Counted from the first letter of the stretch, positions 19,669-28,106 are shown. The stretch is 64,000 nt of DNA from Pseudorhodobacter turbinis (GCF_005234135.1 NZ_CP039965.1:372001-436000), one strand, 5' to 3'. Made by a program: numbers and translations. The notes: a model not told the origin generated them from the letters alone.

Positions 19669-20670
19669 TCAGAATCGCTTTGCAGCCGCTTGACGCGCCC
19701 GCATGATTTGCCGCGCCTCCCCCGCATATTTCACAATCATTGCCTTAGTTGTGTGGCCGCTGTAGCTGGCAATCTCGTCGTCGTCGCAACCAGACCACGC
19801 CAATTCTTTTACACCGCGATAGCGCAAGGCATGCTGATCATAGAGCATCAGGCCAAGCCGCTTGCGTTCCTTGATCATGTTATCGGCCATTGTCCGGTAG
19901 ATCATCCGCCCGCCGTAAGCATTGGTCAGGATATGGCGGTTTGGCATTGGTGCGAAGTCCAGCGCCGCTTTGGCCTCATTCAACGCCGCCTTGAGCGCCG
20001 GTGTGCATGGCAGGGTCAATTCAATGCCCGTCTTGTTCTGACGCAGCTTGAGCGTGTCGCCGTCATAGTCGCCCCAAGTGAAGCCAATCCAATCGCCGGG
20101 ACGCTGTAGAGTTCCAACGCCGATTTCAAAGATCAGCCGCGCAATCGGGTTGGCCTCGGCCCGGAAACGCTCCACCGCCCAATCAGGCCAAGGGATATGC
20201 GGTTTCTTTTTGGTAGTGGGAACCTTCAAAGGCTCGATCCCGATTGCGGGGTTTGTCGTCCGCCAAGCCTTGCGAATGGCAAATTTCGACAGCATGGAAA
20301 TGGCGGTCGGGATGTAGTTTGCAAAGCGGATGCGGTGGGTATTTGCATCCATCGCCTTGTAAATATCTGTCTGGGTAAGGCGCGACACATCTGCCTTGCC
20401 GATCTTCTCAATCAGGTAGGAAAAGACAGGCTCAAGGTCTTGGCGGTAGCGCGGCGAATGACTCGACCATTTGTCAGATTGTCGGAACAACTCAATTAGA
20501 GCGCCCCAAGAGCGTTTGGCCTCGGCCCGTTTGCCTGTCATGATCTCCCAATACAGGCGGTCATAAGCTTCGGTGCCGATCTCGGCATTGATCCTGATCA
20601 GCGACTTGCCGCGGCGAAAATACTCCCGCCCGCTCGGATGCCGCCAAGTGTATTTCTTACGCTCTACCAT
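19669..20670 (-). CDS. Tyrosine integrase 1 of the island
   Basis: 333 residues, tyrosine recombinase with an N-terminal SAM-like core-binding domain (about 70-170) and a catalytic domain. The catalytic residues visible are Arg in GTLQRPGDW, His and Arg in DQHALRYRG, His in SYSGHTTKAM and the nucleophile Tyr in IVKYAGEA. The stop lies 80 bp from attL, the usual place for an integrase of a tRNA-inserted element. The start at 20670 overlaps the upstream AlpA-like gene, so the two are translationally coupled. It mediates excision and insertion at tRNA-Cys by inference. Confidence 0.92.
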   Translation of the reverse strand: MVERKKYTWRHPSGREYFRRGKSLIRINAEIGTEAYDRLYWEIMTGKRAEAKRSWGALIELFRQSDKWSSHSPRYRQDLEPVFSYLIEKIGKADVSRLTQTDIYKAMDANTHRIRFANYIPTAISMLSKFAIRKAWRTTNPAIGIEPLKVPTTKKKPHIPWPDWAVERFRAEANPIARLIFEIGVGTLQRPGDWIGFTWGDYDGDTLKLRQNKTGIELTLPCTPALKAALNEAKAALDFAPMPNRHILTNAYGGRMIYRTMADNMIKERKRLGLMLYDQHALRYRGVKELAWSGCDDDEIASYSGHTTKAMIVKYAGEARQIMRARQAAAKRF

Positions 20671-20873
20671 TGAACCCCATCCATGCCGTCGATTGCATCG
20701 CCCCGCCCAATGCGGCGCAGTTCGTCCACGTCCCACCGCACAAAGCCTGGCGCAATTTCCCGACCGCGTGGCAGATGCCCCCGCTCCACCAGTGCGCAAA
20801 ACTCGGCAGGCTTCATATCCAGAAGCTTGGCCGCGTTTGCCTCATTGGCAAGTATGGGGGTTGGTTTGCTCAT
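20664..20873 (-). CDS. AlpA-like winged-helix excisionase/regulator
   Basis: 69 residues with a MerR/AlpA-type winged helix: AAKLLDMKPAEFCALVERGHLPRGREIAPGFVRWDVDELRRI. It shows the helix-turn-helix followed by the basic wing and the R-WDVDELRR end typical of excisionase-like proteins. It overlaps the integrase start by 7 bases and its own ATG overlaps the previous stop as TAATG. In phage satellites of proteobacteria AlpA activates excision and induction genes, so a role as excisionase or master activator here is a reasonable inference. Confidence 0.75.
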   Translation of the reverse strand: MSKPTPILANEANAAKLLDMKPAEFCALVERGHLPRGREIAPGFVRWDVDELRRIGRGDAIDGMDGVQW

Positions 20874-21676
20874 TAGTCGTTGCCCTCGTTAAAACCAATA
20901 GCAACCCATTTGGCTTGTTCGTGACGATCCCGCAGTTCAAGCATGTACTCCCGATCAGGGTTTTTCACCGCCTCGACATTAAGCAATTCGTCGCCATCAA
21001 GGGCAAAACCTTGATCCTCCATCAGAATGCGGGTTTCTTCTAAGGTTAGCCCAACATAGTGCCACTCGCCGCTTTCGCCTTTTTCCCAATTCTTGAAAAA
21101 ATTGGATTTCGGGCTGTAGGGCGAAGGTTCAGGTTCAGGGTCAGGAATGGTAAAATCGGGGATTTCTTCGCCGTTTACAATCGCCATCAATTGGGTGAGC
21201 GTTTCGTCAATCAGTCGGTCCACATCCAGCGCTAATACGGAAAGGGGCAAGATCGGCTCTTCGACTGTTTCGGCATAAATGGCCTTGAAAGCCCAATCCC
21301 CATTTTGCATGGGATAATTCAAAAGTGTCATGTGTGTATTGACTGCCAGTCCATTGATGCGCCCTTTGGCTCGGTTTGCCACTTGCTCGGCAAGCTGGAT
21401 TGACCAGCGTTGCGGGAAACCTACGCGGCTAACTGCATATGCTGCCGCAATCATCAAAACCTGTTCTCCGGTAAAGCGCCGCCGCTTTCCGGTTCCGGGG
21501 TTAACCCAGTCCCCCATCAAATGAACCATACCGCGCTTTGGGTCGACAAAATGCTCAATTGCCTTCGGCGTTGCGCCAGTAATTTTGCAAACATCAGGCA
21601 CAAGAAATTGAGGCTCACCAAGGATTTGGAAAGCCTCATCAAGTTGCCGGAAAAGTTTTTGATGGTCGATGGTCAT
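20873..21676 (-). CDS. MerR-like DNA-binding protein of the island, function unknown
   Basis: 267 residues. The N-terminal 90 residues look like a MerR-type winged helix: FLVPDVCKITGATPKAIEHFVD, then GTGKRRRFTGEQVLMIAAAYAVSRVGFP, a pattern common in rhodobacterial phage regulators. The rest is acidic, with a proline-rich linker (PDFTIPDPEPEPSPYSP), and matches nothing I recognise. It is first in a three-gene chain with the AlpA-like gene and the integrase, all overlapping. Two palindromes with CCCA-N5-TGGG lie 30-70 bp upstream and are candidate operators. Confidence 0.6.
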   Translation of the reverse strand: MTIDHQKLFRQLDEAFQILGEPQFLVPDVCKITGATPKAIEHFVDPKRGMVHLMGDWVNPGTGKRRRFTGEQVLMIAAAYAVSRVGFPQRWSIQLAEQVANRAKGRINGLAVNTHMTLLNYPMQNGDWAFKAIYAETVEEPILPLSVLALDVDRLIDETLTQLMAIVNGEEIPDFTIPDPEPEPSPYSPKSNFFKNWEKGESGEWHYVGLTLEETRILMEDQGFALDGDELLNVEAVKNPDREYMLELRDRHEQAKWVAIGFNEGND

Positions 21677-21707
21677 GTGCAGCCTTATTGCTTTTCAGCA
21701 CTATAAC

Positions 21708-21745
21708 CCCATAGCGTGGGCTTTATCAAGCCCCATTGTGTGGGG
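21708..21745. promoter_or_regulatory. Pair of CCCA-N5-TGGG palindromes
   Basis: CCCA-TAGCG-TGGG (21708-21720) and CCCCA-TTGTG-TGGGG (21731-21745) stand 24 bp centre to centre, about two and a third helical turns. They lie upstream of the MerR-like/AlpA/integrase operon. The repeated symmetry suggests binding of a dimeric regulator, possibly the MerR-like protein. Confidence 0.55.
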
Positions 21746-21753
21746 TTAGGCTT

Positions 21754-21960
21754 TTACGCCGCTTTTTCTGCCATTTCCGCGCGTTCCAGATCGCCCAGAA
21801 TGTCAAAAGCCAATTCCGAAGCCATATCCAACACCCGCCCGCCGCCTACATGGCCCAAGGTTGCCGCTGCCACGTCCTCGCCATCAACTGCCAGCGACAA
21901 GACTTTTAGAAGGCTCACAAGATCGGCGGCGCGGTCGGCTGTGCTTTTCTCTTTGCTCAT
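21754..21960 (-). CDS. Small hypothetical protein of the island
   Basis: 68 residues, helical and acidic (MSKEKSTADRAADLVSLLKVLSLAVDGEDVAAATLG ...). AAGGA lies 8 bases before the ATG. It begins the leftward early transcript, facing away from the HTH repressor gene, with a palindromic operator between them. No domain is recognised; position suggests a regulatory or antirepressor-like role, which is inference. Confidence 0.55.
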   Translation of the reverse strand: MSKEKSTADRAADLVSLLKVLSLAVDGEDVAAATLGHVGGGRVLDMASELAFDILGDLERAEMAEKAA

Positions 21961-21984
21961 GGTGGTTTTCCTTGTGTTGAATTG

Positions 21985-22046
21985 ATAACAAGGTTATGTT
22001 TCCCACAGGTGCGCGAAGGCGTCAAGAAAAATATAACAGGGTTATA
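21985..22046. promoter_or_regulatory. Two operators of the divergent repressor region
   Basis: ATAAC-AAG-GTTAT (21985-21997) and TATAAC-AGG-GTTATA (22032-22046) share the symmetric core ATAAC-N3-GTTAT, 48 bp apart centre to centre. The right one overlaps the Shine-Dalgarno AGGG and ends two bases before the HTH gene start. The left one covers the leader of the opposite gene. This is the layout of an autoregulating lysogeny-type switch. Confidence 0.7.
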
Positions 22047-22048
22047 AT

Positions 22049-22279
22049 ATGAACGCCACGCAATGCAAAATGGCTAGAGCCGCGACAGGGCTAGGGGTGC
22101 GTGATTTGGCTACCGCCGCAGGCGTTGCGCAGGCGACAATATCCCGCCTAGAACGTGGTGAAGAATTGCGCCCTGCCACGGTCGCCGCCATCCGCGCGGC
22201 CCTTGAATCCGCCGGGGTGGAGTTCATCGCAGAGAATGGCGGTGGTGCTGGTGTGAGATTAAAGAAAGGCAAGCAATGA
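22049..22279 (+). CDS. HTH (Xre-type) repressor-like protein
   Basis: 76 residues, a minimal lambda-repressor-like helix-turn-helix: KMARAATGLGVRDLATAAGVAQATISRLERGEELRPATVAAIRAALESAGVEF. No C-terminal protease or oligomerisation domain is present, so induction by RecA cleavage is unlikely; an antirepressor from a helper phage would be the usual satellite route. The gene is divergent from the early leftward genes and has palindromic operators directly in front of it. Its stop overlaps the next start (ATGA). Confidence 0.85.
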   Translation: MNATQCKMARAATGLGVRDLATAAGVAQATISRLERGEELRPATVAAIRAALESAGVEFIAENGGGAGVRLKKGKQ

Positions 22280-22470
22280 AACCGACAGAAATAGAATTAA
22301 AAATTCTTGGAGAGTTCATAGGTGACGAGTGTGAACAGGTTGGGAAAGTTAGCCGTGTAAACGATCAGATTTGGTTCGACATGGCAGAAAAGGGCTGGAT
22401 TGAGCCATGCGAAAACGACGAAGGATTTAGGATCACTCGCTTAGGGATTCAAATTAGAGAGAACGAATAG
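22276..22470 (+). CDS. Small hypothetical protein coupled to the repressor
   Basis: 64 residues (MKPTEIELKILGEFIGDECEQVGK ... RITRLGIQIRENE), coupled to the HTH gene by a 4-base overlap. It looks like a small winged-helix-like fold by pattern (helix-rich start, then WFDMAEKGWIEP and FRITRLG). No family recognised. The 200 bp after it, up to the convergent portal gene, hold only GC-rich repeats (GGCCCCCTAACGCGGGG and similar) that could act as a terminator. Confidence 0.5.
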   Translation: MKPTEIELKILGEFIGDECEQVGKVSRVNDQIWFDMAEKGWIEPCENDEGFRITRLGIQIRENE

Positions 22471-22672
22471 GCCGGAACGTAGACCCTACGCCCCGGCCCG
22501 TGGCCCCCTAACGCGGGGTCCGGTGATGTAGCCCCGGCCCATCAAACAACCGTGCTAATCCGCGCCGCGCCATTACGGAGCAAGGGCCGCGCCTTGTCGG
22601 GGTTTACCCACTCACCGACTAACGGGGATAATTTGCGCCAGAAACCAATCAAAGGGCGCGGGCTATCCTACC

Positions 22673-23746
22673 CTATGCCGCGTTGTCACCCTCGCCAAAG
22701 TTAACCAGCGTAAGGGCTTGGTTTAGATCGCCGGGGGCAATGCCTGCCGCTTTGGCCTCGGCCAGTGCCTTCACGATGGTAGACAAGGCCCGCGCACGTC
22801 CTCCGACATCGTAAGCTTGCAGCGGCCGCAAGGTGTCGATCATCACATCAACCCCAAGTTTGGCGCTTGCCTCTTCGGCCCAGAGCATGGCCAAGGGTTG
22901 CAAGGTCCATCCCGCAAGGTGCCGTTGGGCTTCGCGTACCATTGGCCCCGTGGTGGCTCGATTGTGAAGCCCCGGCAACACTCCGAACGCGACCGATATT
23001 GCATCCCGCGCCGCGTCTAGCGTTTGAATGGTCATTGCTTTTGAAAGGTCCGGTGACAGGTCTTGCGCCCTTTGGCCCAGTTGCGGATTCATGCCCGCCG
23101 CCGTGGCTTGCGCTACGCCCTCGATCACAAGCGTTGAACCGCGGCGACCTTTGAACGCGTGACGCATTTCTGCCATATCGTCGGCGCTACTGTCAGGCAA
23201 TGGCACAATCTGGGAACCTAAAGGGGCGTCCCTGAACACATCACGCAAAGCGGTTTCAACCTCTTGCAGCAGTTGGGCCGATATTTGGGCGCGCTTCAAT
23301 GGGGCTTGGCCCGTCCATGGCGCGACCGGATCAGATGCCGCTTTGAAGTGCAACACCTCTTGAGCCAATACGGTTTCGGAACGGTTGCCGCCCGCCTCGG
23401 CTATGGAAACGCGGTAAGCGCGGGGGATGCCGTCACGGGTGCTTAAATCCCAATCCGCGCAGGACAACAGGCGGTCGCCCCTGATCAGAAACACAGCTTC
23501 CCCCCGCAACGCCACAGAACGCGCAGCAAGGGCCAAGGTAGCACGGTTCAACAAGGTGGTGCCGGATACATCCGCAAGGGCAAAAGCGCCTTCCCATAGG
23601 CTAATGCAGCCCTGTGCCGCCGCTGTTAATTCACCGATGCCAGACGCGCCGGAAATGTAGCTTTCCCGTGCCGCCATGATTTGCGCGGTATAGCCCGCCC
23701 CGCTCGATCGGGTTTCGATTGGCTTTTTCTTGAACAGTCCAAACAT
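22673..23746 (-). CDS. Phage portal protein (HK97 family)
   Basis: 357 residues. The portal forms the dodecameric ring at one capsid vertex through which the terminase drives DNA. Family features are the FGLFKKKP start, the central EVLHFKAASDPVAPWTGQAPLKRA, the clip/crown region IVIEGVAQ and the DAARDAISVAFGVLPGLHNRATTGPMVREAQRHL segment typical of HK97-type portals. It is somewhat shorter than HK97 gp3. GGAGG precedes the ATG. It is the last gene of the leftward head operon. Confidence 0.88.
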   Translation of the reverse strand: MFGLFKKKPIETRSSGAGYTAQIMAARESYISGASGIGELTAAAQGCISLWEGAFALADVSGTTLLNRATLALAARSVALRGEAVFLIRGDRLLSCADWDLSTRDGIPRAYRVSIAEAGGNRSETVLAQEVLHFKAASDPVAPWTGQAPLKRAQISAQLLQEVETALRDVFRDAPLGSQIVPLPDSSADDMAEMRHAFKGRRGSTLVIEGVAQATAAGMNPQLGQRAQDLSPDLSKAMTIQTLDAARDAISVAFGVLPGLHNRATTGPMVREAQRHLAGWTLQPLAMLWAEEASAKLGVDVMIDTLRPLQAYDVGGRARALSTIVKALAEAKAAGIAPGDLNQALTLVNFGEGDNAA

Positions 23747-23747
23747 T

Positions 23748-24308
23748 TCACAACCTCCAACGGTTTAGGGGATGCGGGCCGCGATAGGGCAAGCGGTCTT
23801 GGTGGGTTTCCCATGCCCGCGCCTCAATCTGTGCATCTGGATAGGCCGGAACCGTCACGGCGCTAATCTCGAACAGGTCAGCCGCCCGAACCGTGCGCAG
23901 GATCGCCCCGGCCCGCGCCTCTACGGCCTCGGCCCCCGGCTTCACCCGAAAGCCCGGTGACAGCCCTTTGACAAGCCCCGATTCATGCGCAGACAGGAAG
24001 TCACGCGCCCAAGAGGTGTTGCCCTTGATCACGGCCTCAATCTCTAACGCCTGATCGGTATCGCGTAGGGTTAACGTGCCTGCCCGCGTCGATGCCAAGG
24101 GCTTGTTATAGTCATGCCCGGAAAGGAAGTGTATTTCCTCGCCGCGCTCGATGCGGTCAGCAAACGCCCGGCTTGCAATAACCTCTTTGCGGGGTTGCGC
24201 TCCATCCGACAGCACGGTTTCCCGGCCATATGGGAAGGATGCCCGAAGGCGGGTTTCCCCGCCCTCGGTGCGCAATTCCAGCCCGCCTTGATGCGAACCC
24301 CAAAGCAT
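23748..24308 (-). CDS. HK97-type prohead maturation protease
   Basis: 186 residues. The serine protease of the assembling head removes the scaffold segment of the capsid protein. Visible catalytic elements are His in FLSGHDYNKPLAST and Ser in LVKGLSPGFRV, followed by the conserved LFEISAVTVPAYPDAQI. Its ATG overlaps the capsid stop (TAATG) and its own stop is one base before the portal start, so translation of capsid, protease and portal is tightly linked. Confidence 0.92.
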   Translation of the reverse strand: MLWGSHQGGLELRTEGGETRLRASFPYGRETVLSDGAQPRKEVIASRAFADRIERGEEIHFLSGHDYNKPLASTRAGTLTLRDTDQALEIEAVIKGNTSWARDFLSAHESGLVKGLSPGFRVKPGAEAVEARAGAILRTVRAADLFEISAVTVPAYPDAQIEARAWETHQDRLPYRGPHPLNRWRL

Positions 24309-25573
24309 TATGCCAATTCCAGCCCGGTCAGGATTTCAAGCTGTGCAGGCCGTGCAACCGTAACATCCATTGTGGCAAGCGCCGTGATGCGCAGCCCGCC
24401 CGATTGAGCATCGGAATAGGGGTCGCGGATCACATCAACCGCACCCCATGCCCCGACAAAGATAGGCGCAACGCCGCCCGCTGCCGTGGTCAAAAGAGAG
24501 GTGCAAGCCAAGGGGCTACCCGCCGGGGCGGCAAGGCCGTTTGTGGTCATGGCGATATTGCCCGCCGGAATGTTCTTCACCATGCGGTCCCACTCCGAAA
24601 CAGCCGTTCCTGTAATCAAGGTATCATCAAGGAAGCTCCACAATTCGGGGCGGATCATTGCCTTGATCGCCGCAGGACCACCCGCCGCATTGCCAGCCAT
24701 GAAGCGCACCACAGCCGCGCGGAACGCCGCCCAGCTTGCCGCGTCATCAACGCCCGTGCTTGTGATGCCGTAGGTTGCCGCCCCGGTGATCACGCCCAAG
24801 GGTTGACCATCGGCCCCGGTGCCAAGGAATACGGCCTTATCCATCGCCGCGCCCATAGCGCCGGACATATCGCGCCGAATTGCTTGTTCCAGTGCCGCGC
24901 CCGATTGCTGCAATGCCTTGCGGGTGATGCGCATTTGAACGCCCAAGTTATGATCCGGCGACATTGCCCGGTCTGTGGTGGCGTAGGTGGTCGGCCCTGC
25001 CACGTTGCCCGTCTCGGATGTTGCCCAGCCCGCCGATACCGTGCTTGTGGTGACAGGCCATGCAACTGAACCTTGCGGGATGCTGATCATTTGCGCGCCC
25101 ATGCGGGCCGCTACGCTATCGGGGAACAGGCGGTCAATGATCGGGCGATGTTGCACGGGGTCAGGGGTGCCGCTTGCGACAGTCTCGCCCGCGCGTTGCT
25201 CCAAAGCCTGCCACGGAACAGGGATGCCACGGAAACCGCCCGCGCTGCGCAATTCCTGCACGATTTCGGCGGTCTTGCCGTCCAGTTGCCGCCCCTCGTC
25301 CAGGTTCAAAGCAACCTGGCGCAATTCAAAGCCCGCCATCAGGTCGGCCCATTCCTTGCCGGAACGGGTTTCCAACTCGGCCCCGGCGTCCCGGCGCTCG
25401 GTATCTTCGGCAATAAGGGCCGCGCGATAGCGGGTTTCGCCGTTGCGGTATTCCAGATCAAGCGCGCCCATTTGGCGGGTTTCGTCCTCGGTGGGTTTGT
25501 CCTTCCCTACCAACTCGGCAAGGGCTTGGCGAATTTCAGACTGACGCCGCGTGATTTCAACAGATTTAAGCAT
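24308..25573 (-). CDS. HK97-family major capsid protein
   Basis: 421 residues. An N-terminal coiled-coil-like delta domain (about 1-110, KSVEITRRQSEIRQALAELVGKD ...) serves as scaffold and would be removed by the protease. The HK97 fold follows: PIIDRLFPDSVAARMGAQMI, VAWPVTTSTVSAGWATSETG, an E-loop and long helix LGVQMRITRKALQQSG, and the C-terminal IFVGAWGAVDVIRDPYSDAQSGG. The start at 25573 lies inside the HNH gene end (8-base overlap). The island can therefore in principle make its own shell. Confidence 0.93.
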   Translation of the reverse strand: MLKSVEITRRQSEIRQALAELVGKDKPTEDETRQMGALDLEYRNGETRYRAALIAEDTERRDAGAELETRSGKEWADLMAGFELRQVALNLDEGRQLDGKTAEIVQELRSAGGFRGIPVPWQALEQRAGETVASGTPDPVQHRPIIDRLFPDSVAARMGAQMISIPQGSVAWPVTTSTVSAGWATSETGNVAGPTTYATTDRAMSPDHNLGVQMRITRKALQQSGAALEQAIRRDMSGAMGAAMDKAVFLGTGADGQPLGVITGAATYGITSTGVDDAASWAAFRAAVVRFMAGNAAGGPAAIKAMIRPELWSFLDDTLITGTAVSEWDRMVKNIPAGNIAMTTNGLAAPAGSPLACTSLLTTAAGGVAPIFVGAWGAVDVIRDPYSDAQSGGLRITALATMDVTVARPAQLEILTGLELA

Positions 25574-25907
25574 GTGTGTTTTCCTTATGCTCGTTAGGTT
25601 TTTTGCCTTCGCGCATGAGCGCGTTGACGCTATCCCGCCATTTTTGACGGTCTTTTGATAACGGCTTGTGGCCGATCTCAATTCTTGTTTTCCGGGTGTG
25701 ACAACGGGCGCAAAGGGCTTGCAGGTTGTCAGGATTAAAAGACAATTCGGGGTGACTCCGAACGGGCTTAATGTGGTCCACCTCAAGCCGCCGCTGATCG
25801 CCGCATTGAACGCATTTCCAGCCGTCACGCTCTAAAACCGCGTGCCGTACTGACTGCCAACGCCGTGTGCTTGTGACGCGCTTGGAATGGCGGAAATGAT
25901 CTTTCAT
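25566..25907 (-). CDS. HNH endonuclease of the packaging module
   Basis: 113 residues with a complete HNH core: WKCVQCGDQRRLEVDHIKPVRSHPELSFNPDNLQALCARCHTRK, including the two CxxC zinc pairs, the DH pair and the N..H ending. In HK97-type phages such a protein is encoded next to the terminase and is needed for cos cleavage. The ATG at 25907 overlaps the terminase stop as ATGA; an ATG two codons upstream is possible. Context supports a packaging role, not a homing nuclease. Confidence 0.92.
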   Translation of the reverse strand: MKDHFRHSKRVTSTRRWQSVRHAVLERDGWKCVQCGDQRRLEVDHIKPVRSHPELSFNPDNLQALCARCHTRKTRIEIGHKPLSKDRQKWRDSVNALMREGKKPNEHKENTHA

Positions 25908-27433
25908 GCCCATGCCAGCCGCGCCTTTCTGATCGGTGCCGCCTTGCGCCGCATACCCTCGGCAACGGCCAAGATCACCGCCGCCGCCGCGTCGATCCGG
26001 CCCAATGATCGGGCCTTTGCCAATTTGTGGTTGTTGGCCGGATCAACCAGCGTGATTGCATCAGAGAAGGCCGAACGCAGCAGCAGGGACGGGGTGGTCA
26101 AAATATCGCCGTCAAACAGCGCCCGCCGGAATCGCTCAATATCGGCGCTGCCGTCTTTCCATCCGAATCCGCGCCATATGAACGGAACCCGCGCAAGGCC
26201 CGCCGCGTCGATAGCCTCGACAAATTCGGCATGGCGGAAACGGTCGCCAACGATACAGGAAATATCAGCGCCATCTGCCAAGCGCACAATGTCGGCAAGC
26301 CACGGCCCCGGCGGAACGGTGCTATCACCCAAAACGGACAATTCGCCCCGCTCGTGCATTTCGGTGTAGCGCCCTGACACGCCATCAGCCGCGCCACGGT
26401 CGGCAAGTGAAGGCTTGGCGGGGAATGTACCCACAGCCTCAAGCCGCCCCGTGTCGGGCCAGAATAGAGCCGCTGCGCTCATTGATCGGGAACCGCCAAG
26501 ATCAACGCCCAGAATGCACGGGCCGGAACGCTCGGGCAGATCATCGGGGGAAACCTCGCAGCTCATCCATTCGTCAAGCGTGACAAGGACCGATCGGTCA
26601 TCAGAGGCAACGCGCTCGTTCCGGTTAAGGTTTCTAAAGCTGGACAGCGCAGAACCGCCCCGCGCAATGGCCCGTTGTGCTTGCGCTCGCAGCCATTCGG
26701 CGCTTGGCCCGATGCCCTCCTTTGAGCCGGGGTTGGCAATTAACAGGCTTTCCAGATCGTCAGCAGGCAGGCCCATAGGGGGGCGATGCTCTTGCACATA
26801 GGTGCCGTTTGGTGGCTCGTCTAACCAGCGTGAAAAGGTGTTTGCATCATCCGCCGCGCTTGTTGAAATGATCAGCGCCCGCCCGTCACGCTTGCCAAGC
26901 CCCGACAAAATGGCGTTTTCCAGATTGTCGCCCTTGTCACGTTCCCAAGCTGCCCGCTCGTCCAAGATCGCCAGCGTAGGCGCGCCGCCCAGAATTGACT
27001 TGCCGTCAGCAGCGATAACACGCGCCAGCCCGCCGCCGTTCATGTCTGTTTCAACTTCCAGCTTGGAGCCGCGCCGGATGGTGAATTGCTCTTGCTCTTC
27101 TTCTGGCAATCCCTCGATGAACCCGACCAGAAAGGCAAAGGCGGTGCGGGCCTGATCGCGGTTGCGGGCTGCAAAGATGATTTCACGCTTGGGTTGCGGC
27201 TCGATTTCGCCCTTCAAATGGCCTAGAGCGATGCCAGCCGATAGCGCAGTTTTGGCATTGCCGCGACCGATGGACAGGCAAGCAACGGACGTGCCTTTAC
27301 TGAACGCGCCGCGCACAAAGTCTTTCTGAAACCTTGCCAGCTTCAACTTTCTGCCAGCCAAGCGCCCTTCGGGAATGACCAGCGTAGGGAGAAACCGCAG
27401 TGCCGCCGATGCTTCTTTGCCCGCCCTAGCCAT
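25904..27433 (-). CDS. Phage terminase large subunit
   Basis: 509 residues, two-domain packaging motor. The ATPase has a Walker A variant LSIGRGNAKT near 55-64, Walker B LAILDERAAW near 150, and a coupling motif IISTSAAD. The RNase H-like nuclease begins CILGVDLGGSRSMSAAALFW with the first metal Asp and ends GRIDAAAAVILA with another acidic ligand. This is the HK97/phage-P27-like group that usually works with a small terminase and an HNH partner. The HNH is present; no small terminase is recognisable. Confidence 0.93.
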   Translation of the reverse strand: MARAGKEASAALRFLPTLVIPEGRLAGRKLKLARFQKDFVRGAFSKGTSVACLSIGRGNAKTALSAGIALGHLKGEIEPQPKREIIFAARNRDQARTAFAFLVGFIEGLPEEEQEQFTIRRGSKLEVETDMNGGGLARVIAADGKSILGGAPTLAILDERAAWERDKGDNLENAILSGLGKRDGRALIISTSAADDANTFSRWLDEPPNGTYVQEHRPPMGLPADDLESLLIANPGSKEGIGPSAEWLRAQAQRAIARGGSALSSFRNLNRNERVASDDRSVLVTLDEWMSCEVSPDDLPERSGPCILGVDLGGSRSMSAAALFWPDTGRLEAVGTFPAKPSLADRGAADGVSGRYTEMHERGELSVLGDSTVPPGPWLADIVRLADGADISCIVGDRFRHAEFVEAIDAAGLARVPFIWRGFGWKDGSADIERFRRALFDGDILTTPSLLLRSAFSDAITLVDPANNHKLAKARSLGRIDAAAAVILAVAEGMRRKAAPIRKARLAWA

Positions 27434-27532
27434 CAGATTTCCCCCCGATTTTTTGGGAGAGAGAATGCAACAGCCCAGTCAACGGTCCCGCCCATGCTTT
27501 CCTTGGGGGCATTGGGACCATTTCCAGCGCCG

Positions 27533-28078
27533 TCATAGCGCAACCCGCCGATGCCGTGCGATAACGCGGGCCGTGTGGGGTGACAGTGCGGGCGCTTTGT
27601 CATAGACGCCGCCGCGCTCGTCATACATGCGCGCCACCTGATCAGCGATGCCATGCGCCAGATCGGCGGGGATTGCCTCGTGTGTATCGCCATAGCCTGC
27701 CGGATATGTGATGCGCAGACGCCCGCCGGGTGTGGTGGTGAAGTGCAAGCGGGGATAGCGCCCGCCCTCTAACCAGTAACCGGACGTGATAGGCGTTGCC
27801 GTGCCGTCCTGCTCGATCAGTTCAACCGTGGCCACAGCGTCAGCCGCGACAGGCCCGACAGGCAGGCGGATGCAGTTACCCGGCCCTTGGTCTGTGGTGG
27901 TGGTTATGGTTTGGCTTAGAAGGGCAATATCCGCTTGCGCCTCGATCTCGTTAGACGCCGCGATGATCAGGCCCGTGATTGGTACATCTTCTTCATTGCC
28001 ATCAACCCGACAATGCAGCTTGGCCGCTTCCAGTGTGATTGCTGTTTCTGTGGTTGTGGGTGTTCTGGTGTAGGTCAT
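27533..28078 (-). CDS. Head-tail connector protein (gp6-like)
   Basis: 181 residues. Helical N-terminus ITLEAAKLHCRVDGNEEDVPITGLIIAASNEIEAQADI is the signature of phage gp6/gp15-like connectors, which sit below the portal and prepare the head to receive a tail. The later part has LRITYPAGYGDTHEAIPADLAHGIADQVARMYDERGG, also typical. AAGGGA precedes the ATG. The presence of a connector without any tail genes is a key point for a satellite that uses foreign tails. A 99-bp gap to the terminase holds no convincing gene. Confidence 0.85.
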   Translation of the reverse strand: MTYTRTPTTTETAITLEAAKLHCRVDGNEEDVPITGLIIAASNEIEAQADIALLSQTITTTTDQGPGNCIRLPVGPVAADAVATVELIEQDGTATPITSGYWLEGGRYPRLHFTTTPGGRLRITYPAGYGDTHEAIPADLAHGIADQVARMYDERGGVYDKAPALSPHTARVIARHRRVAL

Positions 28079-28106
28079 GGGGTTGTCCCTTTCTTGGCCC
28101 GGGTCA

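Noticed and set aside
27436..27693. A small ORF between connector and terminase as a small terminase
   Set aside because: Most of it overlaps the connector in another frame and its composition is that of a shadow; the unique part is about 30 codons with no TerS pattern.
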